NCBI GenBank assembly: GCA_937957845.1
Contig: CALGOD010000459.1
Coordinates: forward strand, 1 to 32,953
Length of the DNA stretch: 32,953 bases
From: an uncultured Nocardiopsis sp.
GTDB taxonomy: Bacteria > Actinomycetota > Actinomycetes > Streptosporangiales > Streptosporangiaceae
Reading direction: 5' to 3'
The notes below the pieces were generated by a model, which had not been told where the DNA came from, ran no database searches, and worked only from the letters and a program-made list of their open reading frames with translations. Made by a program: the position numbers and the translations under genes. How positions within the stretch are numbered: position 1 is the first letter of the stretch; each line of letters begins with the position of its first letter. Shown here in pieces: positions 15,771 through 24,806 of the stretch.

Positions 15771-18700
15771 CAGTCCACTCCGTCCAGGGCGGCAGCGTAG
15801 GCCAGCGCGCGGTTGACCGTGACCGAAGTGGGCTCAGCCTGCGGGTACTGGTTGTTGATCTGGATCTTCCAGCCGCTGGCATCCGGTCGGCGCACCGAGG
15901 ACAGACTACGGCGCACACCCGCCGGGGCCGAATCGCGCATGGCGCTGAGCGGACGTCGGGGGATGCGGAAGATGTCGTCCGGAACGAAGTTCGGCGTGAG
16001 GACCTGCGCCCCACCCGAACTGTTCTGGCGGTTGATCCACTCCAGCAGCGGTCCGAACTCCCGAGCCGACCGGGCGTTGACGACGAACTCCCGGTCCGAG
16101 AGCAGCGCAGGAATCTTGTCCTGGCGTGTGCCGCCAGGTCCGGAGACCCAACCACCGTCCTTATGGCCCTGAGATCCGTACTGTCCGCCAGCCCCCGTAG
16201 ACACGGTCGGGCTGACCGTCAAGCGGACGTTACGGTTCCACCAACCCTTGACCGAGTCCCACCAACCGGTAATGGATTCCCAGAACCCTCCGGTGCTGGT
16301 AGTAGGTTCGACAACCGCAGCCTCGTTGGCCTCTCGCATCAACGTTTCGATGTCAGAGAGGAGGCTGTTCATCTCTTCCAGAGCCTCAGTGGCGTCACCA
16401 TAGAACTCCAGCGTGGGGTCGGAGTTGTCGAACTCCGTCTCCGCGTAATCGGTCATGCGGTCGACAGCCTCACCCATGGAGATTTCACCCTCACCCACCT
16501 GAGCGAGCAGGTTGTTGGCGAAGTCCACACCGCCCTGATCGCCAGCCTGCGCGGCCTGCACCATGAAGTCGGCGAATACAAGGCTGAAGTCATCGAGTAC
16601 CTGACCTCCACCCTGTCGCCACAGATCGACGAAGCGGGCCACTTCCTCGTCTGTAGCGTTAACGAGTCCCTGAACGATCTCAGCGCCCTCGGAACCCATC
16701 TCGGTAAGTCCGGCCACGACATCCGCTGGAACGCCGTCAGCAGAGAGCTGAAGGAGGTTCTGAGCCCACTCCATTTGAGCTTCACTGGCGATCTGCAACT
16801 GATCCAGATAGAGGCTGAAGCCGCCCTCTACCTCCAGCAAGCTGGCGAATTGGTCTTCGAGCCCATCATTGGCCACGGCTAGCGCATCACCCCAAGCGGT
16901 CAAGGGGTCGATGAAGGAAGCGAAGCCCTCAGCGAGGGTGTTCACGCTAATGCCCAGCCCCGTGATGGTGTCGGACATGATCTCCGCCTGGAGATCCATC
17001 TCCGAGAGTTCCAACGCAGTAGCTTCAGTACCGTCCTTCAGACGCAGAGTCTCACCGACCATAAGGTCCTGGGCGGTCACTGCACCGAGCATCGAAGCCG
17101 ATACCGCTTCGAGTGCCCCACTCATGTCGTGTGTAGCGTCCAGAGCCAAAGCCTGCTCAGAGCGCAGATCCACGGTACCGAAGGTGACCACACGGAGCGC
17201 GTTGGCCATGTGGTCCAACGTCTTTTGTCCCGTGGTCATGTTGTCGTACATGAGCTGGACTTGTGCGTCCAACAGAGCAACGCCATCTCCAGCGTTGGCC
17301 ATCTCCAGTGTGAGCGCCGCCCCCAGGTCCACACCGGCGTCCTTCATGGCCTCCAGTGCTTCCGCGTTGTTGTACGCGGCAGTCTCCATGAGCGCTGCGT
17401 CGAGTACAGCGGCACCATACGCACGAGCGGCCAGACCAACAGCGACGATGTTGTCCTGCACCGCCTCCGTAGTGTCTACGGTCGCCTCACGGAGACGTTC
17501 CTGAGCGTCGAACAGCCCCACGGGAGCGTCAGCCGCACCGCTGGTGGCTCGCTCCAACTCCGCCATGGCATCAGCCTGACCCCGAGCACTGTCACCCGAC
17601 TCCCGAAGGACTCCAGCGATGCCTTCCTGTGCCCTGGCGAGGTCTTCAGCGGACTGCTGTGCTTCACGATCGGACTCGATACCCTCCCGGTTGCTGAGTA
17701 CACGGAAGCGTGAGTGCTCCAGGATGGCCTGAGCCGACTGGGAGTAAGCATTGGTGGTGTTGTCCAGGGCGTCGATCTGCTCGAACGCCGCGTCCCGCGC
17801 CTCTCGGTAGGCAGCCGTATCAGCAGCGAGCGCATCTTGAAGGGCCTTACTACCTCCAGCGGCTTCAAGGTACTGCCTGTTGGCTCTGACTACAGACTCA
17901 CTGGAGCTGTCAGCAGCGCGAGCAAAGTCCTGGTAGGCCAGCACCAGAGCGGAAACACCGGCAAGAAGCGCACCGAACCCTGCTAGTGAGCCCAGCACTG
18001 AACCGAGCGTTCGCACAGCGGCACCAGCAGCCGACGCAGCAGCCGTGAACCTCGTCATACCCGCAGTGGCCGCGTTGGATGCAATCGTGAACGAGTTCAT
18101 CGACGTCACAGCAGCCAGGCGCGAAGCCGTGTTCGCCCCCACGCTGCGCGTGTTCGCCAGCAGCGAGGCCGTATTGGCTGCCGTGGCTGCGGTTCCAGTA
18201 CTGAAGACCCCAGTAACGGCCATCTGTGCGGTACGCAGTGCCAGAAGACCACGAACCACCGTCGTGCCTGCGATACCCAAGGTTCCCAATGCGGCAGCAG
18301 CCGCCAGAGCCACGATGCTCCAGCCCAACACCGGAGCGGCGTCGATCGAGTCCAAGAACTGGATCATCGAGGTAGTACCCTCGACCAGCCTGGTGATGAA
18401 GGGAGCGATGGCTTGGACCGCATTGAACAGGAACTCGTTCCAGGCGTTCGACATCAGCTGCACACGCGCGGTCAGCGTGTTGAAAATACGATCCGACTCA
18501 CTGTACAAGTACGTAGCATCTTCGTACGCAGTGCTGGCGTTCGTTACCGAATCCTTGACCACATCCCAGTTGGCCGCGAGTCGTGCCAGCATGTCAACGT
18601 CTCGGGTGTTGATGATCCCCATCTCACGAAGCACAGGGACGAGGTTGGTCCCCTCCTTGTACATCTCGTTCAAACTGGAGATGATCGTCCAGAAGAACTG

Positions 18701-20230
18701 GTCGGCGTTGTCGCCGCTGTCCAGAAGATCGAGTAGCGCATCCTGACTCTGGCCAGTGATGTCGGTCAAGATCTGCATGGAGTCGCCAGCACCACGGGCG
18801 CTGACTTCCAGGTGGTTGAAGACTCGCTGCATAGCACCACGAGCAAGCTCAGGACGAATACGCAGAGAGGCCATTGCACCACCCAGACCCACAATGGCTG
18901 TCTCGCTGAGTCCGGCCTGGTTACCAACGGTCGCAATCGACTCGACCGTGTTCAGGATCTCCTTATCGGTGGCTGCGGAGTTCGATCCCAAGAAGGCGAT
19001 GGCAGAGCCGAGGTTCATAACCTCATCCTGCGGAACATCAGCCATCTGCGTGATGCGAGCAAGCAGCGTGGACGTCTCATCCGCAGTGACTTCAGAAGTC
19101 GCCGCGAACAGAGCCACCGTCTCGGTGAACTCGATCAGGTATTCGTTGGCCACTCCGACCTGAGAGCCGAGCTTGGTGATCTCCGCGAGTTCTTCGAAGG
19201 CAATGGGGATCTCACGACTCATATTCCGCACGGCACCGACGATGGTGTCGAGTTCGGAGACCGTCGCCTGTGATACACGGGCAATCTGGGCGATGGCCAT
19301 TTCCTGCGTGGAGAAGTTCTCCCACATTGCCCGCGAAACACGGATCGACGTGTTCTGGAGGCTGTAGAGCATCCCTTCGACTTCACCGACCGAAGAGCGC
19401 AGCGCCCACAGGGAACTGTCCAGACCGCCCACAGCGCGCGTGCTCTGGTCGAGCCCGGCCGCCACTGCCCCACCGGTCTGCGCGAGCCTCTGCTGCCCTT
19501 GTGCGGCCTGCCGGGCGGAAGCTGCGAGCTCGCGCTGCTTCTGCGCAGCACGGTCTGCGGCGGCAGCGGCCTTGGCCTCCTGCTCCGCAGCACGCACAGC
19601 GATGCGCACCTGCTCCATGCGCTGCTTGTTCATCTCGCGCGCAGCCGCATCGGCATCGCGGGCGGCCTGGCTGGCGTCTCGCTGTGCGGTGATGAGGTTC
19701 ATCTGGGACCGGACGGCCTGCTGCTGCCCGGTACCGAGGCTGTCATAGGTCTGGCGCAGGCGCTGGAGTTCCTGCCGCAGAGTGGTGTACGCGGTGTCCA
19801 ACTCGCCTGCGGAGTTGACCCCCATGTCCATGGCCCGACGCACCTGGGACAGGCGCTCGTCGGTGTCCACGATCTCACGGGCCAGGCGGCGGGCACCGGC
19901 CGCCGTCATGGTCTGGTTCTGCTGGTACCTCTGTGCCGACTCGGAAGCCGTGGTGAAGGCGGTGGCGTTCTCGCGCAGCCCTCGGGAGAGCTGCTGGTTC
20001 GCCGTGTCAGCCTGCCGACTGTCGGCCGCCAGCGTCTGCATCACGGAGGCGAAGGGCCGCATCGCCTGTGCAGCGGTGCGGCCCGAACGCTCCATGCTGT
20101 TCAGGGCAGCGGTGGCCTCGCGTGTGGCCGCCGTCAGAGTGCCGATGCTGCGAGCCGCTTCGCGCGAAGCACGGAGAAGCTGGCTGGTATCGACGGTGAT
20201 ACGTGCCTTGGCTTCGTAGCCCGCTGCCAT
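15770..20230 (-). CDS. Tail tape measure protein (TP901 core)
   Basis: This 1486-residue protein sets tail length and later takes part in DNA entry. The N-terminal third is coiled-coil and Ala/Gln/Arg-rich. Residues about 310-470 match the TP901-type tape measure core (REIPIAFEELAEITKLGSQV and ELARGAMQRVF). Two hydrophobic segments lie near 632-652 (SIVALAAAAALGTLGIAG) and 740-768 (LGSVLGSLAGFGALLAGVSA). At the usual 0.15 nm per residue it predicts a tail near 220 nm (inference). It follows the chaperone genes by one base, the standard order. The GC content of the middle part looks lower than in neighbouring genes. Confidence 0.95.
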   Translation of the reverse strand: MAAGYEAKARITVDTSQLLRASREAARSIGTLTAATREATAALNSMERSGRTAAQAMRPFASVMQTLAADSRQADTANQQLSRGLRENATAFTTASESAQRYQQNQTMTAAGARRLAREIVDTDERLSQVRRAMDMGVNSAGELDTAYTTLRQELQRLRQTYDSLGTGQQQAVRSQMNLITAQRDASQAARDADAAAREMNKQRMEQVRIAVRAAEQEAKAAAAADRAAQKQRELAASARQAAQGQQRLAQTGGAVAAGLDQSTRAVGGLDSSLWALRSSVGEVEGMLYSLQNTSIRVSRAMWENFSTQEMAIAQIARVSQATVSELDTIVGAVRNMSREIPIAFEELAEITKLGSQVGVANEYLIEFTETVALFAATSEVTADETSTLLARITQMADVPQDEVMNLGSAIAFLGSNSAATDKEILNTVESIATVGNQAGLSETAIVGLGGAMASLRIRPELARGAMQRVFNHLEVSARGAGDSMQILTDITGQSQDALLDLLDSGDNADQFFWTIISSLNEMYKEGTNLVPVLREMGIINTRDVDMLARLAANWDVVKDSVTNASTAYEDATYLYSESDRIFNTLTARVQLMSNAWNEFLFNAVQAIAPFITRLVEGTTSMIQFLDSIDAAPVLGWSIVALAAAAALGTLGIAGTTVVRGLLALRTAQMAVTGVFSTGTAATAANTASLLANTRSVGANTASRLAAVTSMNSFTIASNAATAGMTRFTAAASAAGAAVRTLGSVLGSLAGFGALLAGVSALVLAYQDFARAADSSSESVVRANRQYLEAAGGSKALQDALAADTAAYREARDAAFEQIDALDNTTNAYSQSAQAILEHSRFRVLSNREGIESDREAQQSAEDLARAQEGIAGVLRESGDSARGQADAMAELERATSGAADAPVGLFDAQERLREATVDTTEAVQDNIVAVGLAARAYGAAVLDAALMETAAYNNAEALEAMKDAGVDLGAALTLEMANAGDGVALLDAQVQLMYDNMTTGQKTLDHMANALRVVTFGTVDLRSEQALALDATHDMSGALEAVSASMLGAVTAQDLMVGETLRLKDGTEATALELSEMDLQAEIMSDTITGLGISVNTLAEGFASFIDPLTAWGDALAVANDGLEDQFASLLEVEGGFSLYLDQLQIASEAQMEWAQNLLQLSADGVPADVVAGLTEMGSEGAEIVQGLVNATDEEVARFVDLWRQGGGQVLDDFSLVFADFMVQAAQAGDQGGVDFANNLLAQVGEGEISMGEAVDRMTDYAETEFDNSDPTLEFYGDATEALEEMNSLLSDIETLMREANEAAVVEPTTSTGGFWESITGWWDSVKGWWNRNVRLTVSPTVSTGAGGQYGSQGHKDGGWVSGPGGTRQDKIPALLSDREFVVNARSAREFGPLLEWINRQNSSGGAQVLTPNFVPDDIFRIPRRPLSAMRDSAPAGVRRSLSSVRRPDASGWKIQINNQYPQAEPTSVTVNRALAYAAALDGVD

Positions 20231-20650
20231 CTACTGCCTCCGGCTCTCGTACGACTCTCGCCTTGACGGCAGAGGTTCCTTGCCCCCGAACATGTAGGGC
20301 ACAGGGTAGATCGTATCCCCGAAGCCCTTGTTCGACTTGTCCTTGCTGGCCTTGTCTCTGGCCTTCTCCAGCTCTTCGCAGCCGTAGCAGTGCGACGTCT
20401 CGGTCTTGAAGAGAATCCGGTTGTCCGTACTGTAGCCCCACCAGGCCGGGATACCGCACTCCTTGCAGGTCTCATTCTCCAGGACCGTGAGTGCGTTGGC
20501 CAGCAGGACGTCCTCCCGCGTCCACTCTCCCGGCTGTGTGCCGTGGATCATGGTACGCGGGGGGACCTTCCACTCGCGCGCCGTCTTCACCGCCGTGAGG
20601 AAGTTGCGGTTGTGCGGCTTGGACAGGACCTCAGCCAGGAAACCCGGCAT
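20231..20650 (-). CDS. Tail assembly chaperone, frameshift extension
   Basis: This 139-codon frame lies between the first chaperone and the tape measure, the position of the GT-type extension made by ribosomal frameshifting. It is drawn from an ATG at 20650 that has no convincing ribosome site, so translation as a fusion is more likely: about 225 residues of the upstream protein followed by about 135 from here (LAEVLSKPHNR and onward). It contains CKEC (62-65) and CYGC (88-91), a probable zinc ribbon, and ends in a charged Lys/Arg-rich tail. Such extensions bind the tape measure during tail assembly. Confidence 0.75.
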   Translation of the reverse strand: MPGFLAEVLSKPHNRNFLTAVKTAREWKVPPRTMIHGTQPGEWTREDVLLANALTVLENETCKECGIPAWWGYSTDNRILFKTETSHCYGCEELEKARDKASKDKSNKGFGDTIYPVPYMFGGKEPLPSRRESYESRRQ

Positions 20651-21314
20651 CGGCCGCCCGCTGCATCACGTTGCCGCCGGAGATGGCCAGCACCATGTTG
20701 GTCTCCAGCTTCTGCCGCTCGCTGGGGACAAGCCGGGCGTAGAGCTTGTCCAGCTTCTCCACCGTCAGGTCACCGCCGAACTGGGCACCGGCGTGGTTGT
20801 AGATGCCGTGGATGGTGGCGAGCATGAGGCACTTGCCCCGGTAGGTCGCCGCCTCCTCGTCCTTGTCGGTGTCCTTGACGTTGGGGAACTTCAGCTTCGT
20901 CAGCTTCTCGGACTCCTTGTGGACCTCGTCGGAGGGCTTGGAGAGCCGGAAGACGAACTTGAGCGAGCTGGTACGGAACTTCTCGGACAGGGCCTCACGC
21001 TGCTCACGCAGCTCGGAGATCTCCTGTTCCTCCTTGTAGGTGTCCGCGAAGGTGCCCCCGGCCAGGCTTGATCCGACCCCGGACTGCTTGGCCGACTTCT
21101 GCTTCTCTTCGATGGCCCGACGCAGGTCCTTGACGCGGCGGTCGATGTCATTGATCCGCCCGGCCTTCTCGCCGTCCAGGTACACCGTGGCACTGAAGGC
21201 GGGGTAGCTCCACTTCCGGTCCAGGAACTCGTCCAGATCGAAGGTCTCGGCGTCCAGGTTCTCCAGCTCTTCGACCTGCGCCTCGGTGAGCTGACCGCTC
21301 TCGTTCTCACTCAT
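20631..21314 (-). CDS. Tail assembly chaperone
   Basis: The 227-residue protein follows the major tail gene and precedes the tape measure, as the G-type chaperone does in long-tailed phages. It starts acidic (MSENESGQLTEAQVEELENL), has a charged helical middle, and ends RAADAGFPG at a TGA inside the next frame. Chaperones of this type coat the tape measure before the tube polymerises around it. Assignment is by synteny, size and the overlapping downstream frame. Confidence 0.8.
   Translation of the reverse strand: MSENESGQLTEAQVEELENLDAETFDLDEFLDRKWSYPAFSATVYLDGEKAGRINDIDRRVKDLRRAIEEKQKSAKQSGVGSSLAGGTFADTYKEEQEISELREQREALSEKFRTSSLKFVFRLSKPSDEVHKESEKLTKLKFPNVKDTDKDEEAATYRGKCLMLATIHGIYNHAGAQFGGDLTVEKLDKLYARLVPSERQKLETNMVLAISGGNVMQRAADAGFPG
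20639..20645 (-). promoter_or_regulatory. Candidate programmed frameshift site GGGTTTC
   Basis: In the first chaperone frame the minus-strand reads GCC-GGG-TTT-CCT-GGC-TGA. The downstream frame is open only from a TGA about 25 nt farther upstream, so the shift must occur in a short window. The frame relation requires +1 or -2. A +1 slip of tRNA-Phe from TTT to TTC is the simplest route (inference). Confidence 0.55.
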
Positions 21315-21350
21315 GCTCGTCCTCTTCCTTCCGTGTCACCCGTGTCAAGA

Positions 21351-21387
21351 GGGTGTGCGCGAACGACACGGGAGCCCGCGCACACCC
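21351..21387 (-). terminator. Hairpin after the major tail gene
   Basis: GGGTGTGCGCG (21351-21361) and CGCGCACACCC (21377-21387) form a perfect 11-bp stem around a 15-nt loop, with only a short TCTT after it on the minus strand. It lies between the major tail gene and the chaperones, where an attenuator that favours the abundant tail-tube protein would be useful. Confidence 0.55.
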
Positions 21388-21407
21388 CGCTGATGCCTCT
21401 CCCCAGT

Positions 21408-21944
21408 CTAGGAGACAGCGCCACCCACGGTGACGATGCCTTCCGAGGACCGGCCCTGGGCGTAGAACGGAACCTGCATCCGGATCGGCACGCCGTCCTC
21501 GTGCAGGGTCCGGGGGTCGCCGCTCAGGAAGAGGAAGACGGAGACCTCGTCGCCGTCCACGTACGGCTCATCGTGCGGCTTGCCGACGCGCTCGACCAGG
21601 TACCCCTGCTGGAGCGGCGTCTTGAACAGCTCGTACGCGATGTTGTACGCCGACAGAGCGTTCGTGCTGTCCCGGTCGCGGAAGAACGTGAGGTTGCCCT
21701 CGTAGTTCTTGTAGACCGGGTTGGCCACGTTGCTGTCGTCGCAGAGACTCTTCGTGTCGTCGGTGTCACGCTCGGTCCATCCGAGCGTGTAGTCCGGCGA
21801 GGTGATGGCGCAGGTGATGTTCTCGCCTGCGTTCAGCTCCTCGGCGGTGGGCGCGTTCACGTCCTCGATGCCCGGGTCACCCTCGGTGACAGGAATCCAG
21901 TCCACCCGAATGTTCGGGGGGAGCATCTTGACCTCTCCGGCCAC
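21408..21944 (-). CDS. Major tail tube protein
   Basis: This 178-residue beta-rich protein sits between the tail terminator and the chaperones, the fixed place of the tube subunit. Features include DWIPVTEGDPGIEDVNAPTA near the N-terminus, the central GNLTFFRDRD strand, and YLVERVGKPHDEPYVDGDEV near residue 115. It is followed by a hairpin likely to limit readthrough. Synteny and composition are convincing, although tube proteins diverge widely. Confidence 0.85.
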   Translation of the reverse strand: MAGEVKMLPPNIRVDWIPVTEGDPGIEDVNAPTAEELNAGENITCAITSPDYTLGWTERDTDDTKSLCDDSNVANPVYKNYEGNLTFFRDRDSTNALSAYNIAYELFKTPLQQGYLVERVGKPHDEPYVDGDEVSVFLFLSGDPRTLHEDGVPIRMQVPFYAQGRSSEGIVTVGGAVS

Positions 21945-21956
21945 TTGGCCCTCCTT

Positions 21957-22388
21957 CTATACGTCTACGGTGCCGACATAGGACACCGGCACCTGGTATC
22001 GACTGTTGACACCCGACATGTCCAGAGGCTGCCGGATCGTCCCAGCACCGTCCTCCCGCAATTCTCCCTCGCCCAGGGGCTGGAAGCCCAGCAGGAGGTC
22101 GCTGACCGCTTCGGCCAGATCCCTCACGGCGGGTCCTGTGGGTCCACAGATCTGCAAGATAAACGGTACCGTGTGCGCATTCGTACGCACACCACCGAGT
22201 GAATTGAAGCCGAGGCCCCCATCCACCCGCTGACCCCACCAGGCGACGACGTACGGCTTCACTCTGCGTGAGTCGTACATCGGCAACTCTGCCTCGTCGG
22301 GGACGCCTTCTTCATACACCTGGTCCACGGGCAGCAGCTCGTGCAGCCGGGCCAGGATGGCTTTCTGCCAGTCACGCAGGTTGGCCAC
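21957..22388 (-). CDS. Tail terminator protein
   Basis: The 143-residue protein has an N-terminal helix (NLRDWQKAILARLHELLP) followed by an alternating strand-helix pattern (PYVVAWWGQR, FILQICGP, AVRDLAEAVSDLLLGFQP) typical of lambda gpU/SPP1 gp17-like tail terminators, which cap the finished tube. Its start overlaps the stop of the upstream connector gene by one base, and the major tail gene follows. Confidence 0.75.
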   Translation of the reverse strand: MANLRDWQKAILARLHELLPVDQVYEEGVPDEAELPMYDSRRVKPYVVAWWGQRVDGGLGFNSLGGVRTNAHTVPFILQICGPTGPAVRDLAEAVSDLLLGFQPLGEGELREDGAGTIRQPLDMSGVNSRYQVPVSYVGTVDV

Positions 22389-22786
22389 TACCGTGCCACC
22401 TCCGTCCGTGTCCGACCCCAGACCTCATGGTAGGTCTGCTGTACAGCGCGCATCGGCTTAATGTTGTGCGAGGGTACGCCGAACTCCTGGTAGGGAGCAT
22501 AGTGCGGATTGCCCTCAGCCCAGCCGAACTCGATGCCCACCAGGGTCAGTGAAGAGAACCGGTAGGACTCGACCTCCGAGCGCATACGTCCTGTGTCTAC
22601 CCGAGAGCGCACACGCACTGTCTGGCGCGCAGTCAGCATCTCCTCCCCGAAGAACGCCACGAGCTGGTCGTACTTCAGGTTGAGCTGGTCGGTCGCCCAG
22701 AGCGCCAGGCTGGTCTCACCGTCGTCGTAGGTAAATCGCCTGCTGCTCCTGGGGCGGTAGGTGTGGTACCACCGGAACTCGGCCAT
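22388..22786 (-). CDS. Tail completion / neck protein (HK97 gp10-like)
   Basis: This 132-residue protein has the family pattern of HK97 gp10-like neck proteins: a central TARQTVRVRSRVDTGRMRSE and the C-terminal HYAPYQEFG followed by IKPMRAVQQTY. It would join head connector and tail. It overlaps both neighbours by one base (TGATG type), showing tight coupling. Confidence 0.85.
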   Translation of the reverse strand: MAEFRWYHTYRPRSSRRFTYDDGETSLALWATDQLNLKYDQLVAFFGEEMLTARQTVRVRSRVDTGRMRSEVESYRFSSLTLVGIEFGWAEGNPHYAPYQEFGVPSHNIKPMRAVQQTYHEVWGRTRTEVAR

Positions 22787-23256
22787 CAGGGAGACGCCTC
22801 ACTCACGTCCGTGCCGCACAACAGGTTGCGCAGCCAGGGGTTGGAGCTGTTGACCGTGTTGCGCACACGCAGCGTGTACGAGCCGAGGTCGTCGTCCTGC
22901 GGCCAGGTGCTGTCCGGGTCCGGCGGCATGATCTTGATGATGGAGTCCACGGGGATGTGCGGCACGGGGTTGTTCGGCCCGAAGGGGATCTGCACACGCA
23001 CGTAGTGGACCATCTGCGGGTCGTTGCCCGAGCGTACCGACCTGGCACGCCAGTCCTTGTTGCCCTGGATGCGGGCCTTGCCCGTCCAGATCACAGAGGT
23101 GCCGCCGCCGATCAGTTCGTTGGTCTCAGGGTCCCAGCCCGAAACTGGCGCGTTCTGCACGTGGATCTCGATTCCGCGCAGCATGAAGCCCTTGGGCACC
23201 CTGCGGTGGTGAAGCATCCACCGGGGGTCCAAAGACCAGCGCGCGTTAACAGCCAC
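22786..23256 (-). CDS. Head-tail connector / stopper protein
   Basis: The 156-residue protein lies between the adaptor and the neck protein, the place of the head-closure or stopper subunit. It is beta-rich (GIEIHVQNAPVSGWDPETNE, YVRVQIPFG, VDSIIKIMPPD, YTLRVRNTV), compatible with a small barrel. The start is GTG 23256 with GAGGTGACAC upstream. Assignment is by synteny and fold-like pattern. Confidence 0.7.
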   Translation of the reverse strand: MAVNARWSLDPRWMLHHRRVPKGFMLRGIEIHVQNAPVSGWDPETNELIGGGTSVIWTGKARIQGNKDWRARSVRSGNDPQMVHYVRVQIPFGPNNPVPHIPVDSIIKIMPPDPDSTWPQDDDLGSYTLRVRNTVNSSNPWLRNLLCGTDVSEASP

Positions 23257-23259
23257 GTG

Positions 23260-23622
23260 TCACCTCGGCCAGTAGATGGGCGGGCGGGGGTAGTAAGGGA
23301 TGACGTCGAACGCGCTGTTGTCGTCGCGTTCGTCGTCCCGGTCGGCGGACTGCTCAAGGTCGCGGGCCACGCCGAGAAGAGCGTTGGCCACCTTCGCGCC
23401 GTCCGTCTGCAAGTCCTCGGTCTTGATCACCTTGGAGATCAGGGCCTCGGACACCGCCAGCGCGCGACACGCCTGGGCTGCCGCGCGCTTGACGTTGCCG
23501 TCGTTGACATCCAGGTAGGTCTGGATGACCTCGTCCGGGAACAGGGTGGAGGGCGAGGCGTTGTCCTCCCAATCGACTTCCTCGAAGTCCGGGATGAGGT
23601 GCCTGACCTGTAGAACCGTCAC
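23260..23622 (-). CDS. Head-tail adaptor (gp6-like)
   Basis: This 120-residue, mostly helical protein directly follows the capsid gene. It carries the adaptor pattern LFPDEVIQTYLDVNDGNVKR followed by AAAQACRALA and a helix around VANALLGVARDLEQSA, as in HK97 gp6/SPP1 gp15-like proteins that bind the portal. The start is GTG 23622 behind AAGGAGGG. The Pro/Tyr-rich end (YYPRPPIYWPR) is distinctive. Confidence 0.8.
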   Translation of the reverse strand: MTVLQVRHLIPDFEEVDWEDNASPSTLFPDEVIQTYLDVNDGNVKRAAAQACRALAVSEALISKVIKTEDLQTDGAKVANALLGVARDLEQSADRDDERDDNSAFDVIPYYPRPPIYWPR

Positions 23623-23640
23623 GTCTCGCCCTCCTTCCTA

Positions 23641-24795
23641 CTAGCTGCCGCTGGGCTCGCCGGAACCGTCCGACACCAGCGTGCCGGAGGGGTCCACACC
23701 GGCCGCACCGGTGATGTGGCGGACGCGGTACTGAACGTCGTCGTTCAGGAACGAACCCTCGGTGCCCGGAACCTCGCCGCCGCCGATGTAGCGGCCGGTG
23801 TCCCCGGAGATCCGCAGCTCGGGGGCCTCGCGGCCGGACATGAAGGTGGTGATGATCGCCGGGCGACGGTTGCCCGCCGAGCCCGCACCATCCGGGAGCA
23901 GGTACCAGGTGGTCGCGCTGTTCTCGGAGGTGTCCAGGATCGGCAGCCACTCGTTGGACACCGCGCGCACACGCCCGCGCAGCGGGTTGGCCATCGTGGT
24001 CTCCAGCTCACCGCCGCTACCGTCCGGCACGCGCCGGACGATGTTGGCCTGGGCCAGGATGGTGTTGGCGGTCAGCTCCAGGGACGGAGGCACGACCAGG
24101 ACGAACGAGCGCACACGCACCGGCCGGGTGCCGTTGCCCAGGGTGCGCTGCGCCACCAGGTTCACGGCTTCCTGGAGGGTGTCCATGGTGAGCGGCGGGT
24201 TGTCCGGGAAGATGTTGCCCTGGGGAGCCCGAGGGCCGAAGTCCCAGCCGGTGTTGAAGAACGCCGGGTTGGGGCCGTCCTCCGTGGCGAGCACACCCGT
24301 GGTCAGGACGTCCTCGGTGTCGCGCGCCGAGTTGGCCATCTCGCCCGGAAGGGTCTGGATGACCTGGTACTCGTCATTCAGGAACGCCTCGAAGCTGAAG
24401 GCGTAGCGACCACCGTACTTGTTGATCCCGAACAGCTCCTCCTCGGCTTCGAGGGAGAAGGTCGGGTACTCGGTCAGCTCGGGGATGCGGGGCAGCGCCA
24501 GGCTGTGCCGCTCGAACCCACCGTTGGCGTTGATCATTTGAGACATGTCCGACTCCCAGCGCATGAAGCGCTGCGGCCGGAAGTCCGAGACCTGCCACGG
24601 GGTGGAGAACTCGCGCCACTGGGGCTGGATCTGCTCGTACTGCCCGAGTAGTGCGTACTGGGTCATGACGCGGAACAGCTCGGGCATGTCCGAGGTGGAC
24701 AGCGCCTCCTTGAGCTGCGCGCGGGCCATGAACCCGCCCTTGTACGCCTCGGCCAGCTTCTGCGCCAGCTCGACGGGCGTGTTGATCTTGTACAT
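23641..24795 (-). CDS. Major capsid protein
   Basis: The 384-residue protein has features of HK97-fold shells: an N-terminal helix (TPVELAQKLAEAYKGGFMAR), an E-loop-like region and a C-terminal half containing NTILAQANIVRRV and ITTFMSGREAPELRI, reminiscent of Mu-like major capsid proteins. It follows the protease-scaffold and decoration genes and precedes the adaptor, the expected order. GGAGAGGACCTG supplies a good ribosome site for ATG 24795. No N-terminal scaffold extension is present, which fits the separate scaffold-protease gene. Confidence 0.9.
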   Translation of the reverse strand: MYKINTPVELAQKLAEAYKGGFMARAQLKEALSTSDMPELFRVMTQYALLGQYEQIQPQWREFSTPWQVSDFRPQRFMRWESDMSQMINANGGFERHSLALPRIPELTEYPTFSLEAEEELFGINKYGGRYAFSFEAFLNDEYQVIQTLPGEMANSARDTEDVLTTGVLATEDGPNPAFFNTGWDFGPRAPQGNIFPDNPPLTMDTLQEAVNLVAQRTLGNGTRPVRVRSFVLVVPPSLELTANTILAQANIVRRVPDGSGGELETTMANPLRGRVRAVSNEWLPILDTSENSATTWYLLPDGAGSAGNRRPAIITTFMSGREAPELRISGDTGRYIGGGEVPGTEGSFLNDDVQYRVRHITGAAGVDPSGTLVSDGSGEPSGS

Positions 24796-24806
24796 CAGGT
24801 CCTCTC

